Source of the DNA: Sphingomonas sp.
GTDB taxonomy: Bacteria > Pseudomonadota > Alphaproteobacteria > Sphingomonadales > Sphingomonadaceae
NCBI RefSeq assembly: GCF_017744835.1
Contig: NZ_JAGIAM010000002.1
Span: 248,001 to 312,000, forward strand
DNA: 64,000 nt
Direction of reading: 5' to 3'
The notes beneath the pieces were generated by a model. It worked only from the letters and a program-made list of their open reading frames with translations. It was not told the DNA's origin and searched no databases. Below are positions 48,693-58,038 of this stretch, one piece after another; within the stretch, counting starts at the first letter, position 1, and each line of letters begins with the position of its first letter. The translations under genes were made by a program, and so were the position numbers.

Positions 48693-51059
48693 CTACCGCG
48701 CCACCACCGTCGCCGTGCCCGCCTTGAGCCCCGGCGCCGTCGCCCGCACGCGCACGGTGCCCGCCCCGCTCCCGCGCAGCATTACCAGCGCATGGCCGCC
48801 GTACACGGGCCGCTCGGGCTCACCGAACATGGTGTGTTCGGTCGGCGAGCCATTGTCATAGGCGGCGAGCTTCGCCGGCCCCTCGATCGCTATGCGGACG
48901 CGATCGGCGGCGCTGGGCACCACCACGCCCTTGGCGTCCACCACTTCGACCCGGACGAAGCCGAGATCGTCGAAGCCGCTGCCCATCGCGGGGGCCTCCG
49001 GGATCAGCCGGATCGCCGCCGGGGCACCCGCGGTACGCAGCTCGTCGCTGGCCAAGACCTTGCCCGCGGCATCCCGCGCCACCGCGCGGATCATGCCGGG
49101 CTCGAACGGCACGTCCCACCGCCGCGCACTATCGTCCGCGGGCCGCGGCTTGCTGCCCAGCGAGCGCCCGTTGAGCAGCAGCTCGACGCTGGCGGCGTTG
49201 CTGTAGACCTCGACTTTCTCGTCATGCGGCGCGCGGTTCTCGGGCGACCAGTCGCGCAGCGCGCCGGGGCCCTTCGGCTGGGGCATCGCCACCCCGACCA
49301 TCGTCGGCAGCGCGCTGGTATCGACCTGCTCGTTGATCCGCCGCGCGATCTTGACCACCGGCGTCTCGGCCCACCAGCTCGCCCGCTCCCAGCCGATCGG
49401 CTTGACGAAATCGGTGCGGTCGACGAGCCCCGACGGATTGCCGATCACCGGCCACCCGGCGCGATCCGCCTCGCCGAGATAATCTACCCCGGTCCACAGG
49501 AACATGCCCGCATAGGCCGGATCGTCGCGGACGATCAGCCAGCTGTCGCGGTTCTTGCTGTTCTCGGTGCCGAGGATCTTGCGGGACGGCTTGTCGGCAT
49601 GCGCCTTGGCCAGCTCCTTCTCGCGGTAATTCTGCCCGACCACGTCGAGCATGTCCGCCAGCCCGTTCTGGTAATCGCCGGTGGTGTTCGGCCGGAACAG
49701 GGCCATCGTCACGGGCCGTGTCGGATCCTCGGCGTGGAAGATCTTGGTCAGCCGCTCGATGATCGACTTGGCGACGAGCGGGTAGGGCGTGTCGTGGATC
49801 TCGTTGCCGATCGACCAGATCACCACGCTCGGATGATTGCGGTCGCGCCGGGCGAAGTCGCGCGCGTCGATCGACGACCAGTCGGTGAAGAACAGGTGAT
49901 AGTCGTAGGGGTTCTTGGCGACCGTCCATTGATCGAACGCCTCGTCCATCACGATCAGGCCGAGCCGGTCGCACAGGTCGAGGAATTCGGGCGAGAAGGG
50001 ATGATGCGCGGTGCGCACGGCGTTGACGCCAAGCTTCATCAGCCCGCGCAGCCGCCGCTCATACATCGCCAGCGGCACGGCCATGCCGAACGCGCCGCCA
50101 TCGGCGTGGATCGCGACGCCCTTCAGCTTGATGTTGCGCCCGTTGAGCCAGAAGCCGCTCGCCGCCTCGAAGCGCGCGTCGCGAATGCCGAAGCGCTCGG
50201 TCTGGCGGTCGAGCACGGTGCCATCGGCGCCGGTGAGCGTCACTTCGGCGGTGTAGAGCGCCGGATCGCGCGGGTCCCAGAGCCGCGGGTTGACTACATG
50301 GAGGTCCGCCCGCAGTTCGGTCGTGTGCGTGCCGTCGAGCGCCGCCTCGCTGCCTTCGCCGCGTGCCACCACGCTGCCGTCGGGCGCGCGGATGACCACG
50401 GCGAGCTTGCCGCGGCCGGTGGCATCGGCCGCGTTGCGCACGCTGGCGACGATCGCGACTTCGGCGCCTGCGCGGCGGCTGGTCAGCGACGACCGGACCG
50501 CCACGCCCCAAGGCTCGAAATATTGATTGCCGCTGATCGCCAGCCGGGCATGGCGATAGATGCCACCGCCGGCATACCAGCGCGACGCCGGCTGCGCCGA
50601 AGTGTCGGCGCGCACCGCCAGCACATTGTCGCCCTCGGCCTTGAGGAACGGCGTCAGCTCGTAGCGCACGCTCGAATAGCCGTACGGCCGGTACCCGACA
50701 TGCTGGCCGTTGATCCACACCCCGCCGCGATCCATCACCCCGTCGAGCTCGACGAACACGCGGCGCCCGCGCGCGTTCTCGGGCAGGCGGAAATGCTTGC
50801 GGTACCAGGCGACGCCAGTCGGCAGCCAGCCGCCCGATCCGGTCGCGCGCGCCTTCTCGTCGAATGGCCCGGCGATCGCCCAGTCGTGCGGCACGTCGAC
50901 CTGCTTCCAGCCGCTGTCGTCGAGCCCCGGCGCCATCGCGTCGACCTGGTCGCCGACCAGCAGCCGCCAGTCCTTGTCGATCGACACGCGTTCGGTCGGC
51001 TGGGCCAGCGCCGGGAGCGCCCAGCAGGCGAGCGCGAGCGCCGCGGCGGCGCGGATCAC
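48693..51059 (-). CDS. Exported GH2 glycoside hydrolase (beta-galactosidase-like)
   Basis: WKQVDVPHDWAIAGPF, GVNAVRTAHHPFSPEFLDLCDRLGLIVMDEAFD, NHPSVVIWSIGNEI. Confidence 0.92.
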   Translation of the reverse strand: MIRAAAALALACWALPALAQPTERVSIDKDWRLLVGDQVDAMAPGLDDSGWKQVDVPHDWAIAGPFDEKARATGSGGWLPTGVAWYRKHFRLPENARGRRVFVELDGVMDRGGVWINGQHVGYRPYGYSSVRYELTPFLKAEGDNVLAVRADTSAQPASRWYAGGGIYRHARLAISGNQYFEPWGVAVRSSLTSRRAGAEVAIVASVRNAADATGRGKLAVVIRAPDGSVVARGEGSEAALDGTHTTELRADLHVVNPRLWDPRDPALYTAEVTLTGADGTVLDRQTERFGIRDARFEAASGFWLNGRNIKLKGVAIHADGGAFGMAVPLAMYERRLRGLMKLGVNAVRTAHHPFSPEFLDLCDRLGLIVMDEAFDQWTVAKNPYDYHLFFTDWSSIDARDFARRDRNHPSVVIWSIGNEIHDTPYPLVAKSIIERLTKIFHAEDPTRPVTMALFRPNTTGDYQNGLADMLDVVGQNYREKELAKAHADKPSRKILGTENSKNRDSWLIVRDDPAYAGMFLWTGVDYLGEADRAGWPVIGNPSGLVDRTDFVKPIGWERASWWAETPVVKIARRINEQVDTSALPTMVGVAMPQPKGPGALRDWSPENRAPHDEKVEVYSNAASVELLLNGRSLGSKPRPADDSARRWDVPFEPGMIRAVARDAAGKVLASDELRTAGAPAAIRLIPEAPAMGSGFDDLGFVRVEVVDAKGVVVPSAADRVRIAIEGPAKLAAYDNGSPTEHTMFGEPERPVYGGHALVMLRGSGAGTVRVRATAPGLKAGTATVVAR

Positions 51060-52369
51060 TTGCCCGCTGCCCTGGCCAGTTCGACCGCGTAGATGTGGTT
51101 CTCACCCTCGAAGTTCGCGCGGAAGACGATCCACTTGCCGTCGGGCGTGAAGGTCATGTTGGGCTCGAGCCGATAGTCCTGCTTGCGCATGTCGACCAGC
51201 TTCTCGGCGTCGAAGCTGCCCGGCGCGATCAGGTTCTCCGCACCCGGCGCATGGATGCCTGCGACATCCGGGATGTCCTTGGGGTGGAACAGGTAGAGGT
51301 ACTTCCCGTCGGGCGCGTGCGCGACCATCTCGCTGTCGCCGCCATCCCCCGAGAACAGCTTGAGGTCCGGCGACTGGTTATAGTGCACCGACCATTGGTT
51401 GCGCTCGACATTGTACCAGCGGCGCTTGCCCGTCGTCAGGTCGTAGCCGGCGAGCCAGAACACCTGTCCGCGCGGGGTCTGGAGGTCGTACCAGATCGTC
51501 TTGCCGTCGGGCGAGAAGAACTCGTGCCCCGCGATCTCCATGTTCATCGTGCGGCTGTGGATCAGCTTCTTTCCGGTCCCGTCGGCACGGATCGTCCAGA
51601 TCCGGTCGACCTTGTGCCACGGCCCCTCGTGGCAATACATGATCTGCTGCGGGTCGGTCGGCGAGAACTGGATATGGTTGAGCCAGTCGGTCGAGGCGGT
51701 CACCACCTTGCGCGTGCCGGTCTTCACGTCGATCGTGAAGATCTCCATCGGAATCTTCGCCTCGAGCCGCTCGTTGAGCCGCACTTCCTTGGCGTCGGCG
51801 TAGGTCATCGGGCGGCCGTCGGGCCAGTTGGCGGCATATTGCGCCTGGCCGAACTTTGCATTGTCGGCGGGCTTGGCCCCCGGCTGGAGCGGCTTGTCGG
51901 TCTCCGCCCATTGGCCGAGCAGCAGCGTCTCGTCGGCATTGATCGAGCCGATGAAGCCTTCCTTGATCTCGGCGATGCGGCGCGACTTGCCGGTGTCGAT
52001 ATCGGCGGCGAAGATCGTCCAGGGCGCGCCCTCGCCCGCGCGCGTCTGGTAATAGGCCGTCCGCGTCTTGCGGCCGGTGAACAGCAGCACCAGCCCCTTG
52101 CCCTTGATCAGCGGCTTGACGTCCCACGTCTTGAGGTCGACCACCGAGATGCCGTCGGGGACCGAGATGACCATCTTGTCGCCCTGCGGCGTGTAGCTGT
52201 TCTGGTGGAAATAGAGGCTGGCCGAGCCGGGCTCGCGGCTGATCCGCACCACCTTGTGCCCGGTCAGCGGGTCGATCCACTCGGCCGCCGGCTCGGCACA
52301 AGCCGCCCCGGCGAACGCCAGCAACGCCGCAGTCGCAACTCCTTGGCAAAACGCGCGTGCCAGCCGCAT
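51056..52369 (-). CDS. Oligogalacturonate lyase-like beta-propeller protein (PL22-like) with predicted signal peptide
   Basis: WIDPLTGHKVVRISREPGSASLYFHQNSYTPQGDKMVIS, SPTDPQQIMYCHEGPWHKVDRIWTIRADGTGKKLIHSRTMNMEIAGHEFFSPDGKTIWYDL; N-terminus MRLARAFCQGVATAALLAFAGAACAEP. Confidence 0.85.
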   Translation of the reverse strand: MRLARAFCQGVATAALLAFAGAACAEPAAEWIDPLTGHKVVRISREPGSASLYFHQNSYTPQGDKMVISVPDGISVVDLKTWDVKPLIKGKGLVLLFTGRKTRTAYYQTRAGEGAPWTIFAADIDTGKSRRIAEIKEGFIGSINADETLLLGQWAETDKPLQPGAKPADNAKFGQAQYAANWPDGRPMTYADAKEVRLNERLEAKIPMEIFTIDVKTGTRKVVTASTDWLNHIQFSPTDPQQIMYCHEGPWHKVDRIWTIRADGTGKKLIHSRTMNMEIAGHEFFSPDGKTIWYDLQTPRGQVFWLAGYDLTTGKRRWYNVERNQWSVHYNQSPDLKLFSGDGGDSEMVAHAPDGKYLYLFHPKDIPDVAGIHAPGAENLIAPGSFDAEKLVDMRKQDYRLEPNMTFTPDGKWIVFRANFEGENHIYAVELARAAGK

Positions 52370-52414
52370 CCTCTCTCTCCCGCCGACTTGATGTCGTTCC
52401 ACATATCATGATAG

Positions 52415-52433
52415 CGGTTCAAAATATGGAGTA
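52415..52433. promoter_or_regulatory. Weaker candidate operator site F (CGGTTCA-AAATA-TGGAGTA), beside perfect palindrome TATCATGATA
   Basis: 6 of 8 core positions; between divergent PL22-like and MFS genes. Confidence 0.35.
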
Positions 52434-52473
52434 AAGAACAGGCCGAAGGCCTGTCGCCCCCGAGAGGAACCTT

Positions 52474-54108
52474 ATGGCCGCCAGCGCCGCCGCGCCTGCC
52501 ACCACCACGCATCGTGAGCCGCGCTGGTACAATTATTGGGGCTGGGGCTCCGGCGACATGCTGGGGGCCGGCGCGCAGGCCGTCGTCACCGGCTGGCTGC
52601 TCTATTTCTTCACCACCTTCTGCAACCTGTCGGCCGCGGAGGCGGGGCTGATCCTCGGCCTGCCCCGGCTGCTCGAGGCAATCACCTGCCCGCTGATCGG
52701 CTATGTGTCGGACAATCTGCGGCACACCTGGATCGGGCGGCGCATCGGGCGGCGCAAGGTCTTCCTGATCGCCACGATACCGCTGCTCCCCAGCTTCGCG
52801 CTGATCTTCGTCGCGGGCCAGACCTTCACTTATTATCTGCTGACCTTCATCTTCTTCGAGTTCGTCTACACGATGTTCCTCATCCCGTGGGAGACGCTCC
52901 CTGCGGAGATGACCAACGACTATCGCAAGAAGGCGCGGTTCGCCGGCGCGCGGATGATCGTCGCGCAGAGCTCCGCCATCCTCGCATCCTATCTGCCGAC
53001 GCTGATCATCGCCACGCTGGGCGGCAAGGACTCGCCCAGCACCTTCCTGATCATGGGCGCGATCTTCGGCGCGATCTTCAGCCTGGTCGTGCTGCTGGTG
53101 ACGATCTTCACCTGGGAACGCCCCTATACCGAAGCCGAAATGGAGATCTGCCCGGCGCCGCTCGACCTCAGGACCGCGCTGCTGATTCCGGTCGCGATGT
53201 TCCGCGATCTGTTCTCGACGCTGCGCATCCGCGCCTTCCGCCAGCATCTGTCGATCTATCTCGGCGGCTATATCTCGCAGGACATCTTCAACACCGCCTT
53301 CCCGATCTTCGTCGTCACGGTGATGATGGGCGCGACGCTGATCATCTCGCAGCTGCTGACGACCATGTACGTGGCGCAGCTCATCTCGGTGATGATCGCG
53401 ATCAACATCGTGATCCGCACGGGGCCCGTCATCGCCTATCGCATCGCGATCAGCTTCTTCGGCGCCGGGCTGCTGCTGTTCCTCGCCTTCTATTTTCTCA
53501 GGCCGGCGGCCTTTGCCGCGGACTTGGGCGCGCTCCAGGGCAATATGCTTTCGGCGCTCAATCCCGCGTCCGCCAGTTTCAGTCCGGCGCTGATCTTCTG
53601 GCTGTTCGTGCCGATCCTGCTCGCCGGGCTCGGCCGCGGCACGCTCAATTTCGTGCCCTGGTCGATCTACAACTACCTGCCCGACGTCGACGAGGCCGTC
53701 ACGGCCCAGCGGCGCGAGGGCATCTTTGCCGGAGTCATGACGCTGGTGCGCAAGCTCGCGCAGTCCGCGGCGATCATCTTGACGGGCTGGATCATCGACC
53801 TCGGCGGCTATGTCTCGCCCAAGGGAGGGCCCGCCGGCGCGGTGCAACAGACGCCGGAGGCGATCGCCACCATCACCTGGCTGCTCATCCTCGGCCCGAT
53901 CCTGGTCATGCTCGCCGGCCTGATCGCTTCGTGGCGCTTCCGCCTCAACGCCCAGACGCACGACGTGCTGATGGCCGAGATCGATCATTTGCGCGCCGGA
54001 GGTACTGAGCCGACTTCGCCCGAAGCGCGCAGGGTCGTCGAGGACCTGTCGGGATGGAAGTACGACCAGCTCTGGGGCAACAACCCGGTGACCGGAGCCG
54101 CCCGCTGA
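52474..54108 (+). CDS. MFS sugar transporter, GPH-type (glycoside-pentoside-hexuronide)
   Basis: YNYWGWGSGDMLGAGAQAVVTGWLLYFF, RLLEAITCPLIGYVSDNLRHTWIGRRIGRRKVFL. Confidence 0.85.
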   Translation: MAASAAAPATTTHREPRWYNYWGWGSGDMLGAGAQAVVTGWLLYFFTTFCNLSAAEAGLILGLPRLLEAITCPLIGYVSDNLRHTWIGRRIGRRKVFLIATIPLLPSFALIFVAGQTFTYYLLTFIFFEFVYTMFLIPWETLPAEMTNDYRKKARFAGARMIVAQSSAILASYLPTLIIATLGGKDSPSTFLIMGAIFGAIFSLVVLLVTIFTWERPYTEAEMEICPAPLDLRTALLIPVAMFRDLFSTLRIRAFRQHLSIYLGGYISQDIFNTAFPIFVVTVMMGATLIISQLLTTMYVAQLISVMIAINIVIRTGPVIAYRIAISFFGAGLLLFLAFYFLRPAAFAADLGALQGNMLSALNPASASFSPALIFWLFVPILLAGLGRGTLNFVPWSIYNYLPDVDEAVTAQRREGIFAGVMTLVRKLAQSAAIILTGWIIDLGGYVSPKGGPAGAVQQTPEAIATITWLLILGPILVMLAGLIASWRFRLNAQTHDVLMAEIDHLRAGGTEPTSPEARRVVEDLSGWKYDQLWGNNPVTGAAR

Positions 54109-55079
54109 TGCTGCTCGCCGCGCTGGCGCTGCTCGCCCAGCCGGCCGTCGCCGATCCGGTCGCGCCGGTGCCGCTGTTCCGCGACCCGGTGCACGACGGC
54201 GCGGCGGACCCGTCGATCGTCCATGATCCGCAGCGCGGCGAATGGGTGATGTTCTACACCAATCGCCGCGCCGACCTGAAGCTGGCCGACCCCAGGGACG
54301 TCCGCTGGGTCCATGGCACCGCCATCGGCGTCGCGCGGTCCGGGGACGGCGCGCACTGGCGCTACTCGGGCACGGCCGCGATCCCCGAAAGCTGCACCGG
54401 CGCGACGCTCTGGGCGCCCGAGGTGCAACGCTTCGGCGACACCTGGCACATGTGGATCACCGTGGTGCCGGGCGTCTTCGCCGATTGGAACGCCCCGCGC
54501 TTCCTCGTCCACCTCACCAGCAGGGACCTCGAGCGCTGGGATTGCGGCGAGCGGCTCGATCTCGGATCGGACCGCGTCATCGACGCCAGCGTCGCCGCGC
54601 TCCCCGGCGGCGGCTATCGGCTCTGGTTCAACGACGAGCGGGCGAACAAGGCGATCAAATACGCCGACAGCCCCGACCTAAAGCGCTGGACCGTCCGCGG
54701 CGCCGTCACCGACACGCCGGGCGAAGGCCCCAAGGCGTTCCGCTGGCGCGGACGCTGGTGGCTGATCAGCGACGCGTGGAAAGGCCTGCTCGTCCAGCGA
54801 TCGGACGACGGCGAACATTGGGCCGCGCAGCCCGGCCATCTGCTCGGCGAGCCCGGCACGCGCCCCACTGATCGCGCCAAGGCGCAGCATCCCGACGTGA
54901 TCGTCTCGGGCGAGCGCGCATGGCTCGTCTACTTCGTCCACCAGTCGGGCGAGTCCGAGGCAGCCAAGGACCCGGCCTGGGGGCGGCGCAGCGTGCTCCA
55001 GATCGCCGAGCTGCACGAAGAGGACGGGCTGATCTCGGTCGACCGCACGGCACCTGTCGCGCTACGACTGCACAAATAG
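54108..55079 (+). CDS. Exported five-bladed beta-propeller glycosidase-like protein (GH43-like, subfamily unassigned)
   Basis: Signal peptide; DGAADPSIVHDPQRGEWVMFYTNRR, TLWAPEVQRFGDTWHMWITV, EGPKAFRWRGRWWLISD. Confidence 0.65.
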   Translation: MLLAALALLAQPAVADPVAPVPLFRDPVHDGAADPSIVHDPQRGEWVMFYTNRRADLKLADPRDVRWVHGTAIGVARSGDGAHWRYSGTAAIPESCTGATLWAPEVQRFGDTWHMWITVVPGVFADWNAPRFLVHLTSRDLERWDCGERLDLGSDRVIDASVAALPGGGYRLWFNDERANKAIKYADSPDLKRWTVRGAVTDTPGEGPKAFRWRGRWWLISDAWKGLLVQRSDDGEHWAAQPGHLLGEPGTRPTDRAKAQHPDVIVSGERAWLVYFVHQSGESEAAKDPAWGRRSVLQIAELHEEDGLISVDRTAPVALRLHK

Positions 55080-55097
55080 AAGCGAAGGGGGAGGAAG

Positions 55098-57998
55098 ATG
55101 GACCGTCGGGCGTTTCTCGCGACAACGGCGCTGACCGGCGCGATCCCGGCCTTGGCGGGTCGTGCCGAGGCGGCACCTGCCTATGACGGCTCGGACCTGC
55201 CGATGCCCCCGCCGCGCGATACGCTCGGCACGGCCTATCCTCCGCAGGAGCCCGGACGGCTGTCGCTCGACAAGGGCTGGCGCTTCCACTTGGGCGACAT
55301 TCCCATGCCCGAGATCAAGGGCCACCAGGCGAGCTACGAGAACGCCAAGGCCGGCGCCTCGCACGGCGCCGCCGCGATGAGTTTCGACGACAGCGACTGG
55401 CGCGAAGTCGACCTGCCGCACGACTGGGCGATCGAGGCGCCGGTCGATCCCGATGCCAACCTCGCCCAGGGCTACCGCCGCCGCGGCGTCGGCTGGTACC
55501 GCCGCACGATCCGGCTCGATCCGGCGCTCCAGGGCAAGTTCCTCGAGATCGACTTCGGCGCGATCGCCACCCAGGCGACGATCTGGGTCAACGGCACGAT
55601 CGTCGACCGCAACTGGAGCGGCTACAACGGTGTCCATGTCGACCTGACGCCCTTCGCGCGCTTCGGCGACGAGCTCAACACCATCGCCATCCGAGTCGAC
55701 GCCGATCCGATGGAGGGCTGGTGGTACGAAGGCGCGGGCATCTATCGCCACGTCTGGCTGGCGATCCGCGAGCCGGTGCACATCGTCACCGACGGCGTAC
55801 ATTGCGATCCGCGGCGCGCGGCTGATGGCAGCTGGACGGTGCCGGTCGAAGTCACCCTCAACAACATCGCGACCGAAAATCGCAACGTAATCGTCAAAAC
55901 CGCGCTCGCCCGGCCGGAGGGCACGCGCGTCGTCGAGGAGAGCGCCGCGGTGGAAATCCGCCCGCTCGTCCCCGCCACCGCGCGCATGACGCTGTCGGTC
56001 CCCGATCCGCAGCTCTGGTCTCCCGATTCCCCGACGCTCTACCCGCTGTTCGTCCGGGTGTTCGACGGCGACAGGCTGCTCGACGAACGCCGCATCGACA
56101 TCGGCTTCCGCTGGTTCCGTTTCGACGGCAAGACCGGCTTCCACCTCAACGGCCAGCCGCTCAAGATCAAGGGCACCTGCAACCACCAGGACCATGCCGG
56201 CGTCGGCACCGCCATCCCCGATGCGCTGTGGGACTGGCGCGTGCGGCGGCTCAAGGCGCTGGGCTCCAACGCGATCCGCATGTCGCACAACGCGCCGCCG
56301 GTCGAACTGCTCGACGCCTGCGACCGCCACGGCCTGCTGGTGATGGACGAGAACCGCCAGTTCAATCCCAGCCCCGATTACATGGAGCAGCTGACCTGGA
56401 TGGTGCGGCGCGACCGCAACCGCCCGTCGGTCATCCTGTGGTCGGTGTTCAACGAAGAGCCGATGCAGGGCTCGCCCCAGGGCTATGAGATGGTCCGCCG
56501 CATGGCCGCGGCGGTGAAGGCGCTCGACGAGAGCCGCCCGGTCACCGCGGCGATGAACAACGGCATGTTCTCGCCGTCGAACGTCAGCCACGCCGTCGAC
56601 GTGGTCGGCTTCAACTACCAGATCCCCCAGTACGACAAATATCACGCGGCCTTCCCCGACAAGCCGCTCACCAGCTCGGAAGACACCAGCGCCTTCTCGA
56701 CCCGCGGCGAATGGGCGACCGACAAGAGCCGCAACATCATGACCAGCTACGACGACGAGGGCGCGCCCTGGGGCGCCACCCACGGCGACGCGTGGCGCGC
56801 GATCGCCGAACGGCCGTTCCTCGCCGGCGGGTTCGTCTGGACCGGCTTCGACTATCATGGCGAGCCGACGCCGTTCGAATGGCCGTCGACGTCCAGCTTC
56901 TTCGGCATCATGGACATCTGCGGCTTCCCCAAGCTCGCCTTCCACCAGCACCGCGCGCAATGGATCGACGACGCACCGGTGCTCGCGCTCCAGCCGCACT
57001 GGAACTGGGCGGGCAAGGAATGCCAGCCGATCCGCGTGGTGGCGCTCACCAATGCCGAGCGCGTGGTGCTGCTGCTGAATGGGAAGAAGGTCGGCGAGAG
57101 CGCGGTCGACCGGCTCCGGCAACCCGAATTTCAGGTGCCCTATGCGCCGGGCAAGCTCGAGGCGATCGCCTATCGCGGCGGGCGCGAAGTGGCGCGGGCG
57201 CAGGTCGAGACGACCGGGCCGGCGGTGGCGCTGCGGCTCACCCCCGATCGCCGCGTGATGCGGGGTGACGGCGAGGATGCGCAGCCCGTCACGTTGGACG
57301 CCGTCGACTCGAAGGGACGCCACGTTCCCACCGTCAACCTGCCCGCCAGCTTCGCAATCGAAGGCGGCGAGATCATCGGCCTCGGCAACGGCAACCCCAA
57401 CGACCACGACCCCGAAAAGGGCAATGCCCGGAAACTGTTCAACGGGCTGGCGCAGGTGATCGTCCGCGCCGCGCCCGGACGCGGCAAGCTGCGGCTGCGC
57501 GCGACGGCGCCGGGGCTCAAGCCCGCCGCGCTGTCGGTCGACCGCGTCGCCGCCGAGCCTCGCGCGGCGGTCGCCAACACCCGGCCCGAGATGCTGCTGA
57601 GCTTCTGGGAACGCGCACCCTTCACCGCGGCGCGTCCGGATCCCAATGCACCGATCGCCGCCGGCGACCGCTATGCCACGATGCGCGGCCAGTCGGGCAG
57701 GCTCGAGGGGCCGTCCGATGCCGGCCGCTGGAACGCCTATCGGATGACCTTCACGCCCCAGGCGCGCGTGCGCCAGCGCGGCGGCGCCCTGGTCTTCACC
57801 GAGCTGGTCGGCAGCGCGGAGGTCTGGCTCGACGGCCGCAAGGTCGCCGAGAAGCGCGATCCCGCCCCCGCGCCGCTCGAAGTGCCACTGCCCGCCGGGA
57901 ACGCCGAACGCACGCTCGTGGTGCTCGTCGAGGCCGAGCCGGGCAAGGCATCGGGCTTCGGCAAGCTCGTCGCCGTGCGGGAGGTGACGGCGCGATGA
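55098..57998 (+). CDS. Exported GH2 glycoside hydrolase (beta-galactosidase-like)
   Basis: Tat-like MDRRAFLATTALTGAIPALAGRAEA; VDLPHDWAIEAPVD, GSNAIRMSHNAPPVELLDACDRHGLLVMDENR, NRPSVILWSVFNEEP. Confidence 0.92.
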   Translation: MDRRAFLATTALTGAIPALAGRAEAAPAYDGSDLPMPPPRDTLGTAYPPQEPGRLSLDKGWRFHLGDIPMPEIKGHQASYENAKAGASHGAAAMSFDDSDWREVDLPHDWAIEAPVDPDANLAQGYRRRGVGWYRRTIRLDPALQGKFLEIDFGAIATQATIWVNGTIVDRNWSGYNGVHVDLTPFARFGDELNTIAIRVDADPMEGWWYEGAGIYRHVWLAIREPVHIVTDGVHCDPRRAADGSWTVPVEVTLNNIATENRNVIVKTALARPEGTRVVEESAAVEIRPLVPATARMTLSVPDPQLWSPDSPTLYPLFVRVFDGDRLLDERRIDIGFRWFRFDGKTGFHLNGQPLKIKGTCNHQDHAGVGTAIPDALWDWRVRRLKALGSNAIRMSHNAPPVELLDACDRHGLLVMDENRQFNPSPDYMEQLTWMVRRDRNRPSVILWSVFNEEPMQGSPQGYEMVRRMAAAVKALDESRPVTAAMNNGMFSPSNVSHAVDVVGFNYQIPQYDKYHAAFPDKPLTSSEDTSAFSTRGEWATDKSRNIMTSYDDEGAPWGATHGDAWRAIAERPFLAGGFVWTGFDYHGEPTPFEWPSTSSFFGIMDICGFPKLAFHQHRAQWIDDAPVLALQPHWNWAGKECQPIRVVALTNAERVVLLLNGKKVGESAVDRLRQPEFQVPYAPGKLEAIAYRGGREVARAQVETTGPAVALRLTPDRRVMRGDGEDAQPVTLDAVDSKGRHVPTVNLPASFAIEGGEIIGLGNGNPNDHDPEKGNARKLFNGLAQVIVRAAPGRGKLRLRATAPGLKPAALSVDRVAAEPRAAVANTRPEMLLSFWERAPFTAARPDPNAPIAAGDRYATMRGQSGRLEGPSDAGRWNAYRMTFTPQARVRQRGGALVFTELVGSAEVWLDGRKVAEKRDPAPAPLEVPLPAGNAERTLVVLVEAEPGKASGFGKLVAVREVTAR

Positions 57999-58038
57999 TT
58001 TTCGGGCAGCGGTGGCGCGACCAGGGAGAGGACAAGAC

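Noticed and set aside
48663-51092. 809-aa plus-strand ORF antisense to the minus-strand GH2
   Set aside because: No domain; the minus strand carries a full GH2 sequence
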